Position numbers and translations under genes: made by a program. Below the pieces are notes generated by a model. The model was not told the DNA's origin. It made no database searches and worked only from the letters and a program-made list of their open reading frames with translations. Source: Blautia sp. (GTDB lineage: Bacteria > Bacillota > Clostridia > Lachnospirales > Lachnospiraceae). Taken from it: DNA of 64,000 bases. Positions 62,601 through 64,000 of the stretch are shown in pieces; within the stretch, counting starts at the first letter, position 1; the number at the start of each line of letters is the position of its first letter. The stretch covers positions 116,797-180,796 of the forward strand of contig JAMPAC010000002.1 in NCBI GenBank assembly GCA_023667395.1, in the 5' to 3' direction.

Positions 62601-63376
62601 GAATGGTTTCGCCTTTCATTCTCCGCAGGTTGAAAGGGGATGTGCTGAAAGACCTGCCTGAGAAACTGGAAGAGACATATTACGCGAAAATGGAGGAAAA
62701 ACAGCAGCAGTTATATGACGGGCAGGTCATCCATATGCGTAAGATGCTGGAAAAGCAGACGGAAGAGAATTACAGGAAGAATAAGATACAGGTGCTTGCG
62801 GAACTCACAAAGCTTCGGCAGATCTGCTGCGATCCCTCTTTGCTTTATGAAAATTACAGCGGTGAGTCGGCAAAACGGGCTGCCTGCATGGATCTGATCC
62901 GGAGCGCCATCGAGGGGGAGCATAAGATTCTGCTGTTTTCCCAGTTTGTGTCCATGCTGGAACTTCTGGAGCGGGATCTTGTGGAACGGCAGATACCCTA
63001 TTACAAAATTACCGGGGAAACAACGAAAGAGAAACGGCTGGAGTTGGTACGGAGTTTTAACGCGGATTCCACGCCGTTGTTCCTGATTTCCCTGAAAGCG
63101 GGCGGGACGGGTCTGAACCTGACTGGCGCGGATATTGTCATCCATTACGATCCATGGTGGAACCTGGCGGTGCAGAACCAGGCCACCGACAGGGCGCACC
63201 GCATCGGGCAGACCAGGGCGGTTTCCGTATATAAACTGATCATGAAAGGTTCCATAGAGGAAAAAATACTTCGCATGCAGGAGCAGAAGAGGGACCTGGC
63301 GGAGAAAATCCTGAGCGGGGAAAACGGCGGCATCGTCAATATGAGCAGGGAGGATTTGTTGGAGTTGCTGGGATGA
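59627..63376 (+). CDS. SWIM zinc-finger SNF2-family DNA helicase
   Basis: A protein of about 1249 residues. The SWIM finger is CDCRDASGGRHCSH (about 64-77). A long middle part corresponds to the SNF2-associated domain. The ATPase core has ILADDMGLGKTLQVI (Walker A, about 806-820), VIDEAQFIKN (about 911-920), ALTGTPIENRLSELWSIFDY, then the second RecA domain with LFSQFVSMLELLE, SLKAGGTGLNLTGAD and ATDRAHRIGQ. Bacillus YwqA-like proteins share this layout. GGAG nine bases before ATG 59627. Probably a chromosomal housekeeping gene that marks the end of the glycan locus. Confidence 0.9.
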   Translation: MRWDYLFNEQVLAQGKEYYQSGCVGELLHRGGTYQAKVVDSKKHDVEVYLTDRVHPRLYCDCRDASGGRHCSHMAAVLYAIAEEESRSLPQTVDSVRKPEKDVPKRIYPFSHRWTLLDDEEAASGSSGQEEYEYFDLKEMTKDFVFYEDSCQEALKMIRDGRIVLEQLQMGYPNKIGANELVGIAEGVVRTGKKPETEEWVTICFDKENIQYAECGVRKCYYDYNNVRNPYDYRFSVRKRETRPCVHVIGLLLLLQKRLREGAVGDATDSYAQRMLYGFRNLRAWSSAEEEPDKVSRVMLEPVLELDYDGLKLGARVGKDKLYQVKSLPMLVSGVETKERLALGTKTEIDFSAARFDDRSEKFYQFIRQVVTEERRREMHSQRNFRTYENIAETIKGKLFLYGKRLDDFFEMVKGEKLQFADKSSGKTRKTMLQFQEADPEIELVLTQETDEKGVFQGVRIRGNAPELFKGLNHQYYFAGDSLNRIAPEKLENLQPLLEMAVDGEISMQVGRRYLSEFYYRVLPILQEYATVTEQDGETVQKYLPPEVEFVFYLDAEQKNIVCRAAARYGDVECDIMDWLKGTARKERFRDVERETGALGCVQKLFPEEDIEKGLFHCGEDVDRIYTVLESGIGELMRFGEVQTTDSFRRLRIRKAVPVTVGVSLGSGLMDLEIRSEELSQEELLDILNHYRRKKKYYRLKNGDFLNLEEQSLEELAAMLEALHVSPKEFVKGKMQLPLYRALYLDKMLEQCDGIYTNRDSHFKKLIKNFKTVEDSDYEIPETLRSVMRKYQKHGYRWLRTLESSGFGGILADDMGLGKTLQVIAVLLAAKNEGKLEEPALVVTPASLVYNWQEEFTRFAPELSVGVIVGNQAQRRDMLERYGSWDVLVTSYDLLKRDIADYEGMSFSYQVIDEAQFIKNHSTAAAKSVKIVKSRVKYALTGTPIENRLSELWSIFDYLMPGFLYGYETFKKELETPIVKNQDADAAKRLKRMVSPFILRRLKGDVLKDLPEKLEETYYAKMEEKQQQLYDGQVIHMRKMLEKQTEENYRKNKIQVLAELTKLRQICCDPSLLYENYSGESAKRAACMDLIRSAIEGEHKILLFSQFVSMLELLERDLVERQIPYYKITGETTKEKRLELVRSFNADSTPLFLISLKAGGTGLNLTGADIVIHYDPWWNLAVQNQATDRAHRIGQTRAVSVYKLIMKGSIEEKILRMQEQKRDLAEKILSGENGGIVNMSREDLLELLG

Positions 63377-63419
63377 TTCCTGTAAGCGATCGGGATGATT
63401 TGGATCATGATGTATGAGG

Positions 63420-63463
63420 GCAGATATTTCAGATTTCAGAGTGGAAATATCTGCTCTGTTTTT
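63420..63463 (+). terminator. Rho-independent terminator after the SNF2 gene
   Basis: GCAGATATTTC (63420-63430) pairs perfectly with GAAATATCTGC (63444-63454), followed by TCTGTTTTT. Confidence 0.85.
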
Positions 63464-63482
63464 ATGGTATTTTCTTTTGGCA

Positions 63483-63512
63483 TTGACATTGGCTGCAAAT
63501 GTATGTTATGCT
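63483..63512 (+). promoter_or_regulatory. Candidate promoter at the window end
   Basis: TTGACA (63483-63488), 17 bases, TTATGC (63506-63511), or 18 bases to TATGCT. No clear intact gene follows. Confidence 0.45.
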
Positions 63513-63548
63513 TATAAATATAAACAGCATCATGGAAACGGGAAAGGT

Positions 63549-63941
63549 CATGGATCGAATGACGTCAGAGAAGCGCTGTAGAGTTTTTGGCGTTACGGAA
63601 AGCTGGGCATCACAGGCCAAGTGGAAATGCTGAAAGATTTACTGGATAAAATGTCGCCTCAGGAAAGGGCAGTAGCCAGTGAAGTGCTGCACCTCCGAAC
63701 TGGCACCAATATTATGGCGCACAAAGGCGGAAATCAAGCAACAAGGAAGATTTTCGCCGGAGAAAGGTTGCATACGCCCATAAAGCCGATAAGTCTTGCG
63801 CCCTACATCCCTTTTTGGCTCCCGCCTCCTCGTAGTCTTGGAAGCTTGGATTCGCAGTATTGGACAGGAAACGTTCACTGGGAAAGATTATCAATTATGG
63901 CGTCCGGATGCAATTTGGAGTGCAGGATATATGGCATATGA
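63549..63941 (+). pseudogene. Decayed coding sequence, unidentified
   Basis: Downstream of the promoter an ATG at 63550 opens a frame that stops after 27 codons. A second frame, blocked by TAG near 63580, reads SFWRYGKLGITGQVEMLKDL and continues as LDKMSPQERAVASEVLHLRT to about 63710, a plausible protein segment. Farther on the frames 63621-63941 and 63796-63999 look like unrelated, proline- and serine-rich readings. I read this as a broken gene, but cannot name it. Confidence 0.3.
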
Positions 63942-64000
63942 GACAACACTAGTACAACATTGCTTAAATAATAATGAATACATATTTACATTTTCTTAGT

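Noticed and set aside
1-64000. CRISPR arrays, tRNA or rRNA genes, invertible promoters with recombinase
   Set aside because: I found no regularly spaced repeats, no tRNA-like cloverleaf sequence, and no site-specific recombinase gene or matching inverted repeats around a promoter.

Overview
The window looks like the chromosome of a low-to-medium GC Gram-positive Clostridia, most likely a Lachnospiraceae-type gut bacterium. The reasons are strong AGGAGG-type ribosome sites, AT-rich codon use in the middle part, Gram-positive style EpsG/CpsC/LicD proteins and no lipid A genes. It is almost entirely one surface-glycan locus of about 59 kb, all on the + strand except one methyltransferase and one regulator.

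Layout. 0.3-3.0 kb: a frameshifted initiating sugar-phosphate transferase, an SDR epimerase and a WbuB-like glycosyltransferase, in DNA visibly richer in GC. 3.2-20.2 kb (AT-rich): a strong promoter followed by backbone glycosyltransferases (GT4, GT2, GT10, GT52), an EpsG-like polymerase, LicD, and a Wzm/Wzt ABC exporter with a Wzt-type C-terminal domain. 20.3-43.9 kb: a decoration and modification section with DUF6020-like and other polytopic membrane proteins, an FkbM methyltransferase, four acyltransferase-3 proteins, MBOAT plus DHHW, GtrA/GtrB, a CMP-sugar synthetase, an aldolase fusion, sugar-nucleotide genes, another GT10 and a WaaL/Wzy-like protein. 44-45.5 kb: a chain-length (CpsC/Wzz-like) protein with a relic kinase domain. 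45.5-50.9 kb: an IS200-like remnant, an antisense methyltransferase, two intact and one decayed XRE regulator, and two probable phage-defence genes (AIPR and a TIR-HD fusion). 51-59.5 kb (higher GC): fnlA/fnlB/fnlC for UDP-L-FucNAc, a PseC-like aminotransferase, and a lic block (wHTH-LicC-LicA fusion, a shortened LicC paralogue, LicB). 59.6-63.4 kb: a SWIM/SNF2 helicase. The last 0.6 kb is a terminator and decayed sequence.

The main discovery is a set of ten poly-G tracts (7-9 G) confined to 21.1-45.7 kb, eight of them 8-9 G inside + strand coding frames or at 7 G in one case, and one on the complement of the antisense methyltransferase. In every + strand case a one-base change gives an early stop. 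Two genes are caught out of frame now: the FkbM methyltransferase at G8, which is restored by G9, and an acyltransferase at G9, which is restored by G10 or G7. The backbone genes, exporter and sugar-nucleotide genes carry no such tract. This is what a slipped-strand contingency system would look like: a constant polymer with independently switchable decorations, as known in Campylobacter and Neisseria but, as far as I know, not a described arrangement for this type of organism.

The genes fit together. FnlABC make UDP-L-FucNAc for the WbuB-like transferase 50 kb upstream. LicB/LicC/LicA make CDP-choline for LicD. GtrA/GtrB could feed the GT-C-like membrane proteins. Wzm/Wzt or the polymerases would export or polymerise the chain, and the phase-variable set would then modify it. 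Four copies of a palindromic operator-like site (near 153, 46509, 48882 and 50867) link the regulators with the start of the locus.
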